64,000 bases of DNA from Deltaproteobacteria bacterium (GCA_020632665.1 JACKFC010000017.1:46361-110360), one strand, 5' to 3'. Positions 1 through 9,282 are shown, counted from the first letter of the stretch. Notes: generated by a model from the letters alone, not told the origin. A program made the numbers and translations.

Positions 1-653
1 CGACGATCAAATATCCGCAGGGCCGGCTCGAGGAAGAAGCCGCGCAGGCCTTCGAGCGGATCGGCGACAAGGCGAGCCTCGAGCGCGCCATCAAGCTCTA
101 CGAGACCTCCCGCCTCTGGGCCGAGACGCCGGAGGCGAAGGCCAAAGTCGACGCCAACATCAACCGCGTCCGCCAGCGGATTCAGGACCTCGACAAGCCG
201 AAGGACCCGAAGGGGCCGACCGGCCCGACTGGCCCGGTGAAGCCGGAAGAGCCGAAGAGCGATACGATGGGCATGATCCTGTACGTCGCCGGTGGCGTCG
301 CGCTGGTCGCAGGTGGCGGCCTCGGCGGCTACGGCTACCTCTCCTACGATCAGGCGCTGCAGGACAACGACGCCGGCAAGTTTGCCACCAAGGCGGCCTA
401 CGATTCGGCGACCGAGTCGGCGCGCTCGATGAACCGCGCCGGCTACGGACTCGCCGCCGTCGGCGTCGGCGTGCTCGGCTGGGCCGTGGTCCGTTCGGTG
501 CTCTCGGGCGGAAACGACAAGGCCGCCGCACCCAAGGCCGACGGTGAGGGCGACGCGCCCGCCGACAAGGCCGAGGACAAGGATTCGAGCTTCTTCCTGC
601 AGCCGCGACTCGATCGCGACGGCGCCGGCTTCGTGCTCGGCGGCCGCTTCTAG
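1..653 (+). CDS. TPR-like/membrane protein, C-terminal part (5' end outside window)
   Basis: The reading frame is open from base 3 to the TAG at 651-653, so the start lies upstream of the window; an in-frame GTG at 237 is internal. The visible part begins with two short amphipathic helices resembling tetratricopeptide repeats (…RLEEEAAQAFERIGDK…ERAIKLYETSRLW…). A Lys/Pro-rich linker with PTGPTGP follows, then a Gly/Ala-rich hydrophobic segment (from MGMILYVAGG), a second weaker hydrophobic segment (YGLAAVGVGVLGWAVV) and a short charged tail. It is probably an inner-membrane TPR protein. It lies 11 bp upstream of the next gene and may be co-transcribed with it. Specific function unknown. Confidence 0.7.
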   Translation, partial: TIKYPQGRLEEEAAQAFERIGDKASLERAIKLYETSRLWAETPEAKAKVDANINRVRQRIQDLDKPKDPKGPTGPTGPVKPEEPKSDTMGMILYVAGGVALVAGGGLGGYGYLSYDQALQDNDAGKFATKAAYDSATESARSMNRAGYGLAAVGVGVLGWAVVRSVLSGGNDKAAAPKADGEGDAPADKAEDKDSSFFLQPRLDRDGAGFVLGGRF

Positions 654-664
654 GGGGCCTCCAG

Positions 665-3600
665 ATGACCTTCTCCAAGCGTTTGTTTGCCCCCGCTCGC
701 CTCGCGCGCTTCGGCCCGCTCTGGGCGGCCGCGCTGCTCGCGACCTCGGGCTGCGTCCCCGGTGCCACCGACGTCCCGGATTGGAACAAGGGCTCGGTCG
801 GAGGCGGCGGCGCCGTCTGCGGCAACGGCAGCTGTGAGGCCGGCGAGACCGAGAATTCCTGCTCGGTCGACTGTACTGGAGTCTCCGCCGAGTGCGGCAA
901 CGGCAAATGCGAGCCCGGCGAAAGCGCGACGACCTGCAAGACCGATTGCGCGGTCGGCGGCAAGGTCTGCGGCGACGGAACCTGCGAGGGCGAAGAGACC
1001 TTCGTCTCCTGCCCGTCGGACTGCAAGCCGAAGTGCAAAGACCCGATTGTCGACTGCGGCGAGCACGCCAACTCCTGCAAGAAGTACGTCTGCGGGCAGA
1101 ACGGTGAGTGCGAAGAGGCCAAGCTCGACGACAACACGCCCTGCGACGACGGCAACAAATGCACCACCGAGGAGCGCTGCGAGAACGGCGAGTGCAAGGG
1201 CGGCAAGGAGCCGGATTGCGACGACGGCGACGCCTGCACGGCCGATGATTGCGACGCCGCGAACGGCACCTGCACCAACGTCGCCGTGGCAGACGGCACC
1301 ACGTGCCCGGCCGGCGGGCCCTGCGAGGGCAACAACCAATGCCAAGCCGGCCAGTGCAAGCCGACGGTCTGGAAATGCGAGTGCGACGCGAGCAAGCCCA
1401 ACGACGACGCACAATACGGCTGCGCGAAGAAGAGCCCGGCGAATAAGTGCAACGGCGTCTCGACCTGCGTCATCAACGACGACAGCAAGAAGCACGAGTG
1501 CGTCATCCCCGAGAGCACCAAGGTCACCTGTGACAGCAGCCTCGACACCGACTGCAGCACCCACGTCTGCAATCCGCAGAAGGGCGCTTGCGAGTTCAAG
1601 GCCAAGCCGAACAACACGCTCTGCGACGACGGCAGCAACTGCACCAGCGGCGACACCTGCTTCGGCGGCGAATGCATCCCCGGCACGATGATCTGCGAGT
1701 GCGATATCGTGAACTTCAAGTCGCAGTGCGAGAAGAAGTACCAGGGCACCGCGGGGCCTTGCTCCGGACAATTCTATTGCGCCAACCCCGCCGCCGGCCC
1801 CTATGCCGCTGGCGCGACCTCGGAAGAGAAGGCGGCCAAGACGCACTGCGAGATCAACCCCGCCACCGTCATCAATTGCGAGAGCAAGGACGACACGGCC
1901 TGCTCGGTCAACACCTGCGTGGTCGACGGCAACGACGGCGGCTGCAAGATGGTGCCGGAGAAGGTCGGCAAGCTCTGCGACGACGGCGCCGAGTGCACCC
2001 CGAACTCGGCCTGCAACGCGGCTGGGCTCTGCTCGCCGGCGCTCTCCGACTCGCCGCCGTGCGATGAAAAGGGCCAGTGCTCCAAGGCCGGCACCGTCTG
2101 CCAGGACGGCTTCTGCGTCACCAATACCTGCGTCTGCCAGGAGGACGCCGACTGCGCCGCGAAGGACGACGGTGACCTCTGCAACGGCACCATGTTCTGC
2201 AACCAAGCGACCGGCGCTTGCGAGCTGAACAAAGCGACCATCGTCAACTGCGCGAGCTTGAGCGACACCGCTTGCGTGGTGAATATCTGCTACCCGAAGC
2301 TCGGCGTGTGCAAGCTGACGCCGCGTGAGAACGTGTTCAAGGAGACGATCACCGACCCGAAGACGCAGGCGGTGAAGGTCTCGGTCAAGCCCTACCCGGT
2401 GAAGAAGGTCGACGTCTTCTGCGACGACGGCAACACCTGCACCCCGGTCGACGAATGCGACAAGGGCGTCTGCGTCTCCGACGACACCAATACCTGCGGC
2501 TGCCAGAAGGACAGCGACTGCGCCGGCCAGGAAGATGGCAACGTCTGCAACGGCACGATGTATTGCGACAAACTCGCGTCCGGCGGACCCAAGTGCAAAG
2601 TCAACCCGGCGACGGTGGTCACCTGCATCGGCGTCGACGACACCGTCTGCGCGCAGAATGTCTGTGATCCGAAGACCGGTTCCTGCAAGGTCACGCCGGT
2701 CAAGGGCACGGTCCTCTGTGACGACGGCAACCCCTGTACACCGAACGACTTCTGCAACGCCAAGGGGCAGTGCAGCCCAGTCGGCGCAGACGCCAAGGCG
2801 TGCGGCGCCGGCGGCAGCTGCCCGATCGGCTATTCCTGCTTCGACGGCAAGTGTGCGACCAACGTCTGCCAATGCAGCCAGGACAGCGACTGCGCCAGCA
2901 AGGAAGACGGCAACGTCTGCAACGGCACGCTCTACTGCGACAAGGCCACCGGCGCCTGCAAGGTCAACCCCGCCACCATCGTCAGCTGCAGCGACACCGA
3001 GGATTCGACCTGCTTGGCCAACCAATGCAACAAGGCGACCGGCGCCTGCGCGATGACGCCGATCAACAACAACAAGCTCTGCGACGACGGCAATCCGTGC
3101 TCGGCGACGCCAATTTGCGAGAACGGTGTCTGCAAGGCCGAGACCGAGATCTGCGTCTGCACCACCGACGCCGACTGCGCGCCGCTGCAGAGCAAGAACC
3201 TCTGCGCCGGCACGCTCTACTGCAAGAAGGGTGCGACCGCCGAGCAGAACACCTGCGCCGTCAATCCGGGGTCCGTCACGGTGTGTCCGTCCGGCGACGA
3301 CACGGCCTGCATGCGCAACCAATGCGACGCGAAGACCGGAAAATGCGCCATGGTCAACAAGCCGGACAACGTCGTACTCTGCGACGACGGCAACCCCTGC
3401 ACCAGCGGTGATAGCTGCGTCGCCGGTGCGTGCGCGGCTGGCACCAATATCTGCGAGTGCGCCACCGACGCCGATTGCGCTTCAAAGGATGACGGCAACG
3501 CCTGCAACGGCACGCTCTTCTGCGACAAGACGGGCGCGACCAATGTCTGCAAGACCAAGCCCGGCTCGATCCCGACCTGCAACCCGACCGCGACGGGCAG

Positions 3601-4597
3601 CTGCTTGGTCGAGAAGTGCATCCCGGCGACCGGCAAATGCGAGAAGATCAGCGCCTCGATCTGCAACGACGGCAACAGCTGCACGGTCGACTACTGCGAT
3701 CTCGGCACCGACAAATGCGCGGTGAAGTCCGTTCCGGATGGCTCGGGTTGTGCCAGCCTCGGCAACTCCGGTGTCTGCGTCGCGACGTCCGCCTCCGCCT
3801 CGGACTGCAGCGTGCAGCCGCAGGCGGAGATGGTCTTCGTGCCGAAGGGCGACTTCCAGCAAGGCTGCAGCGCCACCGAGGGCGGAGCCTGCCAAGCGGC
3901 CGAGCTGCCGCAACACGAGGTCAAGCTCAGCGGCCACTGGATGGACCGCTTCGAGGTGTCCGTCGCGCGCTACTCTGCCTGCGTCGTCGCCGGTGTCTGC
4001 AAGGCCCCCGCGATGACCGGCACCTCCTGCAACTACGGCGACACCTCCAAGCTGCAGCAGCCCGTCAACTGCGTCAGCCACGCCGAGGCGGTCGCATATT
4101 GCACGTGGTATGGCGAAAATAGCGCGGCCGGCAAGAAGACCGGTCGCTTGCCGACCGAGGCCGAGTGGGAGCGCGCCGCGCGCGGTGGTTGCGAGAACTT
4201 CAGCGACTGCAAGACCGAGACGTCGACCTACGTCTGGGGAGACGCGCCGACGCCGAGCTGCGCGATGGCGATCATGAACGACGGCGGTGGCAAGGGTTGC
4301 GACGGCACCGCACCCGCGGATATCGCGTCCAAGCCGGATACGGATCGCAGCGTCTACGACGTCTACGATCTCGCCGGAAACCTCTCGGAGTGGGTCCAGG
4401 ACACGTTCTCTGCCAGCTACTACGGAACGCTCGCGAACCCGGCCACCGACCCGGTGAACAGCGCCGCGGGCAGCACCAAGACCGTTCGCGGCGGCAGCTA
4501 CGCCAGCACCAAGGCGACCGACCTGCGTGCGGCGGCGCGTGCGTCGGCGAGCGCCGCGTCGGCCTCTATCGGCTTCCGTTGCGTGATCGTGCCGTAG
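665..4597 (+). CDS. Cys-rich repeat lipoprotein with C-terminal FGE-sulfatase (SUMF1-like) domain
   Basis: This 1310-residue predicted lipoprotein has a basic and hydrophobic signal ending LLATSGC, with Cys30 as the likely lipidated residue. Residues about 45-110 hold three CGNGxCExGE repeats. Residues about 130-1040 hold roughly eight longer repeats centred on CDDGNxCT, CNGTxxC and DxDCA, a disulfide-rich pattern common in secreted proteins of Myxococcota and relatives. Residues about 1054-1308 match the formylglycine-generating-enzyme/sulfatase-modifying fold: MVFVPKGDF, GRLPTEAEWERAARGG, DLAGNLSEWVQD, VRGGSYAS and terminal GFRCV. In many envelope proteins this fold is a binding or C-type-lectin-like module rather than an enzyme, and here the role is unknown. 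The next Cys-rich gene lies 40 bp downstream, so the two are probably one unit. Confidence 0.85.
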   Translation: MTFSKRLFAPARLARFGPLWAAALLATSGCVPGATDVPDWNKGSVGGGGAVCGNGSCEAGETENSCSVDCTGVSAECGNGKCEPGESATTCKTDCAVGGKVCGDGTCEGEETFVSCPSDCKPKCKDPIVDCGEHANSCKKYVCGQNGECEEAKLDDNTPCDDGNKCTTEERCENGECKGGKEPDCDDGDACTADDCDAANGTCTNVAVADGTTCPAGGPCEGNNQCQAGQCKPTVWKCECDASKPNDDAQYGCAKKSPANKCNGVSTCVINDDSKKHECVIPESTKVTCDSSLDTDCSTHVCNPQKGACEFKAKPNNTLCDDGSNCTSGDTCFGGECIPGTMICECDIVNFKSQCEKKYQGTAGPCSGQFYCANPAAGPYAAGATSEEKAAKTHCEINPATVINCESKDDTACSVNTCVVDGNDGGCKMVPEKVGKLCDDGAECTPNSACNAAGLCSPALSDSPPCDEKGQCSKAGTVCQDGFCVTNTCVCQEDADCAAKDDGDLCNGTMFCNQATGACELNKATIVNCASLSDTACVVNICYPKLGVCKLTPRENVFKETITDPKTQAVKVSVKPYPVKKVDVFCDDGNTCTPVDECDKGVCVSDDTNTCGCQKDSDCAGQEDGNVCNGTMYCDKLASGGPKCKVNPATVVTCIGVDDTVCAQNVCDPKTGSCKVTPVKGTVLCDDGNPCTPNDFCNAKGQCSPVGADAKACGAGGSCPIGYSCFDGKCATNVCQCSQDSDCASKEDGNVCNGTLYCDKATGACKVNPATIVSCSDTEDSTCLANQCNKATGACAMTPINNNKLCDDGNPCSATPICENGVCKAETEICVCTTDADCAPLQSKNLCAGTLYCKKGATAEQNTCAVNPGSVTVCPSGDDTACMRNQCDAKTGKCAMVNKPDNVVLCDDGNPCTSGDSCVAGACAAGTNICECATDADCASKDDGNACNGTLFCDKTGATNVCKTKPGSIPTCNPTATGSCLVEKCIPATGKCEKISASICNDGNSCTVDYCDLGTDKCAVKSVPDGSGCASLGNSGVCVATSASASDCSVQPQAEMVFVPKGDFQQGCSATEGGACQAAELPQHEVKLSGHWMDRFEVSVARYSACVVAGVCKAPAMTGTSCNYGDTSKLQQPVNCVSHAEAVAYCTWYGENSAAGKKTGRLPTEAEWERAARGGCENFSDCKTETSTYVWGDAPTPSCAMAIMNDGGGKGCDGTAPADIASKPDTDRSVYDVYDLAGNLSEWVQDTFSASYYGTLANPATDPVNSAAGSTKTVRGGSYASTKATDLRAAARASASAASASIGFRCVIVP

Positions 4598-4637
4598 CAC
4601 GGCGAGCCCCCGACGCGGGGCGAGGGAGGAGGGCCGA

Positions 4638-7600
4638 ATGAACGCGCACGTTCGCTTGCAGGCCCGCGGCTCGACCCGCGTCGCCCTCTTCGTCGCGGCG
4701 CTCACGCTCCTCTCCGCCACCGACGCCTGGGCCGCCTTCTGCACCGGCAAGCAGAACGGCCTTTGGTGCGACGGCGACAAGCTCGTCTACTGCAGCAACG
4801 GCAACGTCAGCAGCAGCCAGACGTGCAGCAACGGCTGCCAATCGATGCCGCCCGGTACGCCCGACCAGTGCAAGGCGGCGACCGGCTTCTGCGCCGGCAA
4901 GGCCAGCGGCTATTGGTGCGACGGCAGCAAGCTGGTGCTGTGCAAATCCGGCAACATCAGCAGCAGCCAGAGCTGTCCGAACGGCTGCCAGTCGATGCCC
5001 TCGGGCACCGACGACAAGTGCAAGGAAGCGACCAATTTCTGCACTGGCAAGGCGAGTGGTCAGTGGTGCGACGGCAGCAAGTTGGTCCTTTGCAAATCGG
5101 GCAACATCAGCAGCAGCCAGAACTGTCCGAACGGCTGCCAGTCGATGCCCTCGGGCACCGACGACAAGTGCAAGGAAGCGACCAATTTCTGCACCGGCAA
5201 GGCGAGCGGTCAGTGGTGCGACGGCAGCAAGTTGGTCCTTTGTAAGTCGGGCAACATCAGCAGCAGCCAGAACTGTCCGAACGGCTGCCAGTCGATGCCC
5301 TCGGGCACCGACGACAAGTGCAAGGAAGCGACGAATTTCTGCACCGGCAAGGCCAGCGGTCAGTGGTGCGACGGCAGCAAGTTGGTGCTGTGCAAATCCG
5401 GCAGCATCGCGAGCAGCCAGAATTGCCCGAACGGCTGCCAATCCAATCCCGCCGGGACCGACGACACCTGCAAGGCGGCGACTTCCTTCTGCACCGGCAA
5501 GCAGAACGGCGCTTGGTGCGACGGCGACAAGTTGGTCCAATGCCAGAACGGCGCTGTCAGCAGCAGCCAGACCTGCGCCAACGGCTGCCAATCGATGCCG
5601 GTCGGCGTCCCCGATCAGTGCAAAGCGACCGGCGGCACGGGCTTCTGCGCCGGCAAGCAGAACGGCCTCTGGTGCGACGGCGACGCGCTGGTCAACTGCC
5701 AGAACAACAGCGTCGCCAGCAGCCAGACCTGCAGCAACGGCTGCCAATCCATGCCGGTCGGCGTCGCCGATCAATGCGCTCCGAGCTCCGGTGGCGGCGG
5801 CGGCACTGGCGGCAAGTTGGAGCTCTGCAATCCCTTCAACCCCGCCAAAGCCGTGACCTGCGGCTTCGGCTGCTACAGCGGCCACAAGGGCAGCGACTAC
5901 GCCTGCGGCGACGGCACGCCGCTCTACGCTCCGACGAACGGCACCGTCACCAAGGTCGTCAACAGCTACAACGGGCAGACCTGCTCGCCGGACTTCGGCA
6001 ACCTCATCAAGATCGCGACGGGCCCCTACGAGATCATCCTCGCCCACATGCGCAAGGACATCCTGGTCGGCGCGGGTGAGATCCAAGCCGGCACGCCGAT
6101 CGGCTATGCCTCCAATACCGGCTACACCCTCACGCAGAAGAACGGCACCTGGGTCTGCCAACAGGGCGGCGGCCACCACCTGCACCTCGAGGTCCGCAAG
6201 AACGGCGTCGCGGTCGACGCCTACGGCGGTGAGGTCGTCTGGAAGAACTGCGGTGACATCGGCAACGGCGGCGGCGGCGGGACCACGACTTTCTGTACCG
6301 GCAAGCAAAACGGCCTGTGGTGCGACGGCAGCGCGCTGGTCGACTGCAAGGACGGCGCGGTGGCGAGTAGCCAAACCTGCAGCAACGGCTGCGAGTCGAT
6401 GCCGGTCGGCGTGCCGGATCAGTGCAAATCCGGCGGCGGCACCGGCTTCTGCAGCGGCAAGCAGAACGGCGCCTGGTGCGATGGCGACAAGCTCGTGACC
6501 TGCAGCGGCGGTTCGATCAGCGCCAGCGAGACCTGCGCCGACGGCTGCGAGTCGATGCCGGTCGGTGTCCCCGACCAATGCAAGGCCAAGCCGGTGACAG
6601 GGCCGTGCGAGGGCGTGCAAAACGCCGCGCTCTGCCACCAGGACGCCGTCGTGATCTGCGTCGCGGGGGCCGTGCAGCAGACCATCACCTGCCAGTTCGG
6701 ATGCGTCGACAAGGCCGGTGTCGTCCACTGCAACGAGCCCGCCGCACCCGAGCCATGCGCCGGCAAGGGCGACGGCGCGAGCTGCGAAGGCGACGTGCTC
6801 CGCCAATGCCAATCCGGCAAGACCGCGAGCGCCACGCCCTGTGCCTTCGGCTGCGGCGTGGTCGGCGGCAATGCGCTCTGCCTGGCCAAGCCCGCACCGG
6901 CCGATCCCTGCGCCGGCCTCGCCGACGGCGGCCATTGCGAAGCGGCTTCGCTGCGGACCTGCCAATCCGGGCAAACCGTCGGCGCCATCACCTGCAACTT
7001 CGGCTGTGCCGGAGCGCCAGGGCAGGGCGCCTGCGCGCTCCCCGGCGGCCAAGGGCCGTGCCAGGGCAAGCCGGACGGTTGGCATTGCGACGGCAGCAAG
7101 CGGCTGCGCTGTGCGGCCGGCGCGCTCGCCGAACAAGAGCTCTGCGCCTTCGGCTGCGGCACCTTCGCCGGACAGGTCGGCTGCCTCGGCGTCGAAGGCG
7201 CAGCGTGCGCGGCCAAGGTCGATGGCGGCGTCTGCCAGGGCGAGCTCCTGCTCGGCTGTGCCGCGGGACAGGTGCAATCGGCCACCCTTTGCATGCAAGG
7301 CTGTGTCGCCGACGGTGCGGCACATTGCGCTGCGGCCGCGGGCGTCTGTGCCGATAAGGTCGACGGCGCCTGGTGCGACGCCGGCGCCCTGGTGCACTGC
7401 CTGAGCCAGTCCGAAGTCAGCGTCGAGATCTGCAAATTCGGCTGCCTACCGACCCCCGGACCGGTCGCCGACGTCTGCGCTTCGGCGAAAGACGCGAGCT
7501 GCTTCGGCAAGGCCGACGGCACGTGGTGCGACGCCGGGGCCAAGATCGTCTGCAGCGGCGGCGTCGAGACCGAACGGGTCGCCTGCGCCCTGGGCTGCCA

Positions 7601-8711
7601 GGGGCCTGCGGGCCAGGCGAGCTGCTCCGCTGCGGCGGCGTCGAGTTGCGCCGAGCTCGAAGACGGGACGCATTGCGCGGGATCCGCCGTGGTCGCTTGC
7701 GTCTCCGGCGAGACCACGCTGGTCGCGCCTTGCGTCAACGGCTGCGAGGTCGACCCCGTGCTCGGGCCGCGCTGCATCAAGGCCGAAGCCGCGGGCTCGG
7801 CGATCGCCGTCACCGTCGACGAGGCCGGCTGCGCCCAGGTCGTCGGCTCACTGCTCCTCGGTGACGTCGCGCACCAGAGCCAGCTCGGCTCCGACGTCGC
7901 CATCGGCGCCTGCTCCGACCGTACGATCGCCAGCCACGGCGCGCTCATCACCGCGCTCTCGACGGCCTACGCCGCGTTGGGCGCGCCACGAGAGGCGCTC
8001 GGCGTGGTCGGCAACACACCGCCGCTGGAGAACCTCTGGCGCAACGAGAACGACGGTTACGCCGCCTGTGCCGAAGCCGGTGTGTGCTGCGCGCGATGGG
8101 ATCGCAACCCGGATCCGGTCGCCTTCGACCTCGGCAGCGGCTTCGACGGGGCCTGCCTGCCGCCTGAGTTGGCCCTGCGCGTCGCCGCGTCGCTGGCCGC
8201 CGGTCGCCCCGTGGTCGCCGGCATCCACCCGATCGGCAACCCGCCCGGCGCGCACTTCGTGACGATCGTCGGCGTCGGCGAAGGCGGCTGGCAGGTCCTC
8301 GACCCGAAGGGAGACGCCGCCCCGGTCGCGCTCGCCGCCATCGCCGCCGTCGAACACGTCCTCGATTTCGTCGCGATCCCGCGCCTGGACGGAGCCCCGA
8401 ACGCGGCGTTGTCGCCCAGCGGCGCCGGCGGCCCGCTCCCCGGCGGACCAGGGCGGAACCATCCGTCGAGTGGCGCCGACGCGGGCGGCGGCGCGACGGG
8501 CGACGCGACCGGCGACGCGACCGGCACGATGGGCGGCGACGCCGGGCTCGACGCGGCTTCGGACGGTGCTTGGCAACCGGCGGCCGCACCGAGCGGCTGC
8601 AGCGCCTCTCCGGTCCGGGGACGCCTGACGACCGCGCCCTGGGCCTGGCTGACGACGTTGATCGCCGCGGCGTGGGCCCTTTGTTTCGCGTTGCGCCGCC
8701 GCTCGACTTGA
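4638..8711 (+). CDS. Surface protein: Cys-rich repeats, M23 peptidase, C39-like peptidase, MYXO-CTERM tag
   Basis: A strong ribosome-binding site (GGGAGGAGG) precedes ATG 4638. The 1357-aa product has a signal peptide cleaved near AWA-AF (about residue 34). Seven 50-residue repeats follow (CxGKxxGxWCDG…SSSQxCxNGCQSMP). Residues about 395-545 form an M23 (LytM) metallopeptidase with HKGSD (about 415-419) and HLHLEV (about 513-517) supplying the zinc ligands, so it is predicted to cut peptidoglycan cross-bridges. Further, more divergent Cys-rich units run to about residue 1040. Residues about 1052-1240 look like a C39-type cysteine peptidase, with GC near 1064 and an HFVTIVGVG…VLDP His/Asp pair near 1206-1220. 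The end (GCS, about 17 hydrophobic residues, RRRST) fits the MYXO-CTERM sorting signal. Inferred: a cell-surface enzyme acting on peptidoglycan and/or peptides. Confidence 0.85.
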   Translation: MNAHVRLQARGSTRVALFVAALTLLSATDAWAAFCTGKQNGLWCDGDKLVYCSNGNVSSSQTCSNGCQSMPPGTPDQCKAATGFCAGKASGYWCDGSKLVLCKSGNISSSQSCPNGCQSMPSGTDDKCKEATNFCTGKASGQWCDGSKLVLCKSGNISSSQNCPNGCQSMPSGTDDKCKEATNFCTGKASGQWCDGSKLVLCKSGNISSSQNCPNGCQSMPSGTDDKCKEATNFCTGKASGQWCDGSKLVLCKSGSIASSQNCPNGCQSNPAGTDDTCKAATSFCTGKQNGAWCDGDKLVQCQNGAVSSSQTCANGCQSMPVGVPDQCKATGGTGFCAGKQNGLWCDGDALVNCQNNSVASSQTCSNGCQSMPVGVADQCAPSSGGGGGTGGKLELCNPFNPAKAVTCGFGCYSGHKGSDYACGDGTPLYAPTNGTVTKVVNSYNGQTCSPDFGNLIKIATGPYEIILAHMRKDILVGAGEIQAGTPIGYASNTGYTLTQKNGTWVCQQGGGHHLHLEVRKNGVAVDAYGGEVVWKNCGDIGNGGGGGTTTFCTGKQNGLWCDGSALVDCKDGAVASSQTCSNGCESMPVGVPDQCKSGGGTGFCSGKQNGAWCDGDKLVTCSGGSISASETCADGCESMPVGVPDQCKAKPVTGPCEGVQNAALCHQDAVVICVAGAVQQTITCQFGCVDKAGVVHCNEPAAPEPCAGKGDGASCEGDVLRQCQSGKTASATPCAFGCGVVGGNALCLAKPAPADPCAGLADGGHCEAASLRTCQSGQTVGAITCNFGCAGAPGQGACALPGGQGPCQGKPDGWHCDGSKRLRCAAGALAEQELCAFGCGTFAGQVGCLGVEGAACAAKVDGGVCQGELLLGCAAGQVQSATLCMQGCVADGAAHCAAAAGVCADKVDGAWCDAGALVHCLSQSEVSVEICKFGCLPTPGPVADVCASAKDASCFGKADGTWCDAGAKIVCSGGVETERVACALGCQGPAGQASCSAAAASSCAELEDGTHCAGSAVVACVSGETTLVAPCVNGCEVDPVLGPRCIKAEAAGSAIAVTVDEAGCAQVVGSLLLGDVAHQSQLGSDVAIGACSDRTIASHGALITALSTAYAALGAPREALGVVGNTPPLENLWRNENDGYAACAEAGVCCARWDRNPDPVAFDLGSGFDGACLPPELALRVAASLAAGRPVVAGIHPIGNPPGAHFVTIVGVGEGGWQVLDPKGDAAPVALAAIAAVEHVLDFVAIPRLDGAPNAALSPSGAGGPLPGGPGRNHPSSGADAGGGATGDATGDATGTMGGDAGLDAASDGAWQPAAAPSGCSASPVRGRLTTAPWAWLTTLIAAAWALCFALRRRST
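5037..5336 (+). repeat. Two near-identical 150-bp tandem repeats inside the Cys-rich surface gene
   Basis: The 150-bp units at 5037-5186 and 5187-5336 differ at only about five positions by eye, mostly at third codon positions. The unit at 4887-5036 is closely related, and flanking units at 4737, 5337 and 5487 are more diverged. Each encodes one 50-residue repeat with four or more cysteines. The low divergence indicates recent duplication or gene conversion, so repeat number may vary between strains. Confidence 0.85.
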
Positions 8712-8736
8712 TGCGAGGGCACGGGCCGCCTACCTT
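8708..8736 (+). promoter_or_regulatory. Predicted sigma-70-type promoter of ccmE with flanking inverted repeat
   Basis: TTGATG at 8708-8713 and TACCTT at 8731-8736 are separated by 17 nt and lie 20 nt upstream of the ccmE start. The -10 hexamer is exactly the loop of a perfect 8-bp inverted repeat, GGGCCGCC (8723-8730) and GGCGGCCC (8737-8744), just ahead of the AGGAGG ribosome-binding site (8745-8750). The repeat could be an operator or a leader hairpin; its use is not shown by sequence. Confidence 0.5.
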
Positions 8737-8756
8737 GGCGGCCCAGGAGGTCGCGC

Positions 8757-9281
8757 ATGGCCGAGCACGTCGAACACCTCAGCACCACCGCCGTCCCGCA
8801 GCGCAAGCGCGCCTCGGTGGCGCCGCTGGTCATCGCGGTCGCCGTCGCGGCGATCGGCTTCTTCGTGATCACCTCGAGCACTTCGGGTGGCTCGGGGATG
8901 TTCAACTACGAGTTGGCGGATCTGGTGCAGAAGAAGGCCGAGCTCGCGGGCAAGGACATCAAGGTCTCGGGCCGCATCGCCAAGGGCAGCGTCCGCGGCG
9001 AGCCGGCGAGCGCGTCGTTCCGCTTCGAGCTCGAAGACGACGGCGGCAACCGCGTCTCGGTCGCCTATACCAAGCTGCTGCCCGATCCCTTCGAAGAGGG
9101 CCGGGACGCCATCGTCCAGGGCCGCATGGAGGGCGACACCGTCGTGGCGTCGAGCCTCACGGTGAAGTGCCCGAGCCGCTACGCCGATACCGAGAATCTC
9201 AGCGAGGCGGAGAAGCAACGCTACTACGAGAGCGACTACCGCAAGCACGCCGAGATGGCGAAAGAAGCCCCGAAACAATAG
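8757..9281 (+). CDS. ccmE: Cytochrome c-type biogenesis haem chaperone CcmE, CxxxY variant
   Basis: CcmE receives haem from the CcmABCD complex and passes it to CcmF/H for attachment to apocytochrome c in system I. The 174-aa product has a short cytoplasmic N-terminus, one membrane segment (about residues 21-40) and a periplasmic OB-fold domain with KDIKVSGRIAKGSVR, FELEDDGG and VAYTKLLPDPFEEG. Most bacteria attach haem through a histidine (HxxxY); here the site is Cys138-Pro-Ser-Arg-Tyr142, the CxxxY form known from some delta-proteobacteria and archaea. No other ccm gene is in the window. AGGAGG precedes the ATG by 6 nt. It converges with the next gene, leaving 1 bp between stops. Confidence 0.9.
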   Translation: MAEHVEHLSTTAVPQRKRASVAPLVIAVAVAAIGFFVITSSTSGGSGMFNYELADLVQKKAELAGKDIKVSGRIAKGSVRGEPASASFRFELEDDGGNRVSVAYTKLLPDPFEEGRDAIVQGRMEGDTVVASSLTVKCPSRYADTENLSEAEKQRYYESDYRKHAEMAKEAPKQ

Positions 9282-9282
9282 C

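Noticed and set aside
650..3322. 890-aa open frame antisense to the Cys-rich lipoprotein gene
   Set aside because: Shadow of the GC-rich repeat gene on the other strand; composition is Ala/Val/Gly/Arg without domains, and the plus-strand gene has clear motifs.
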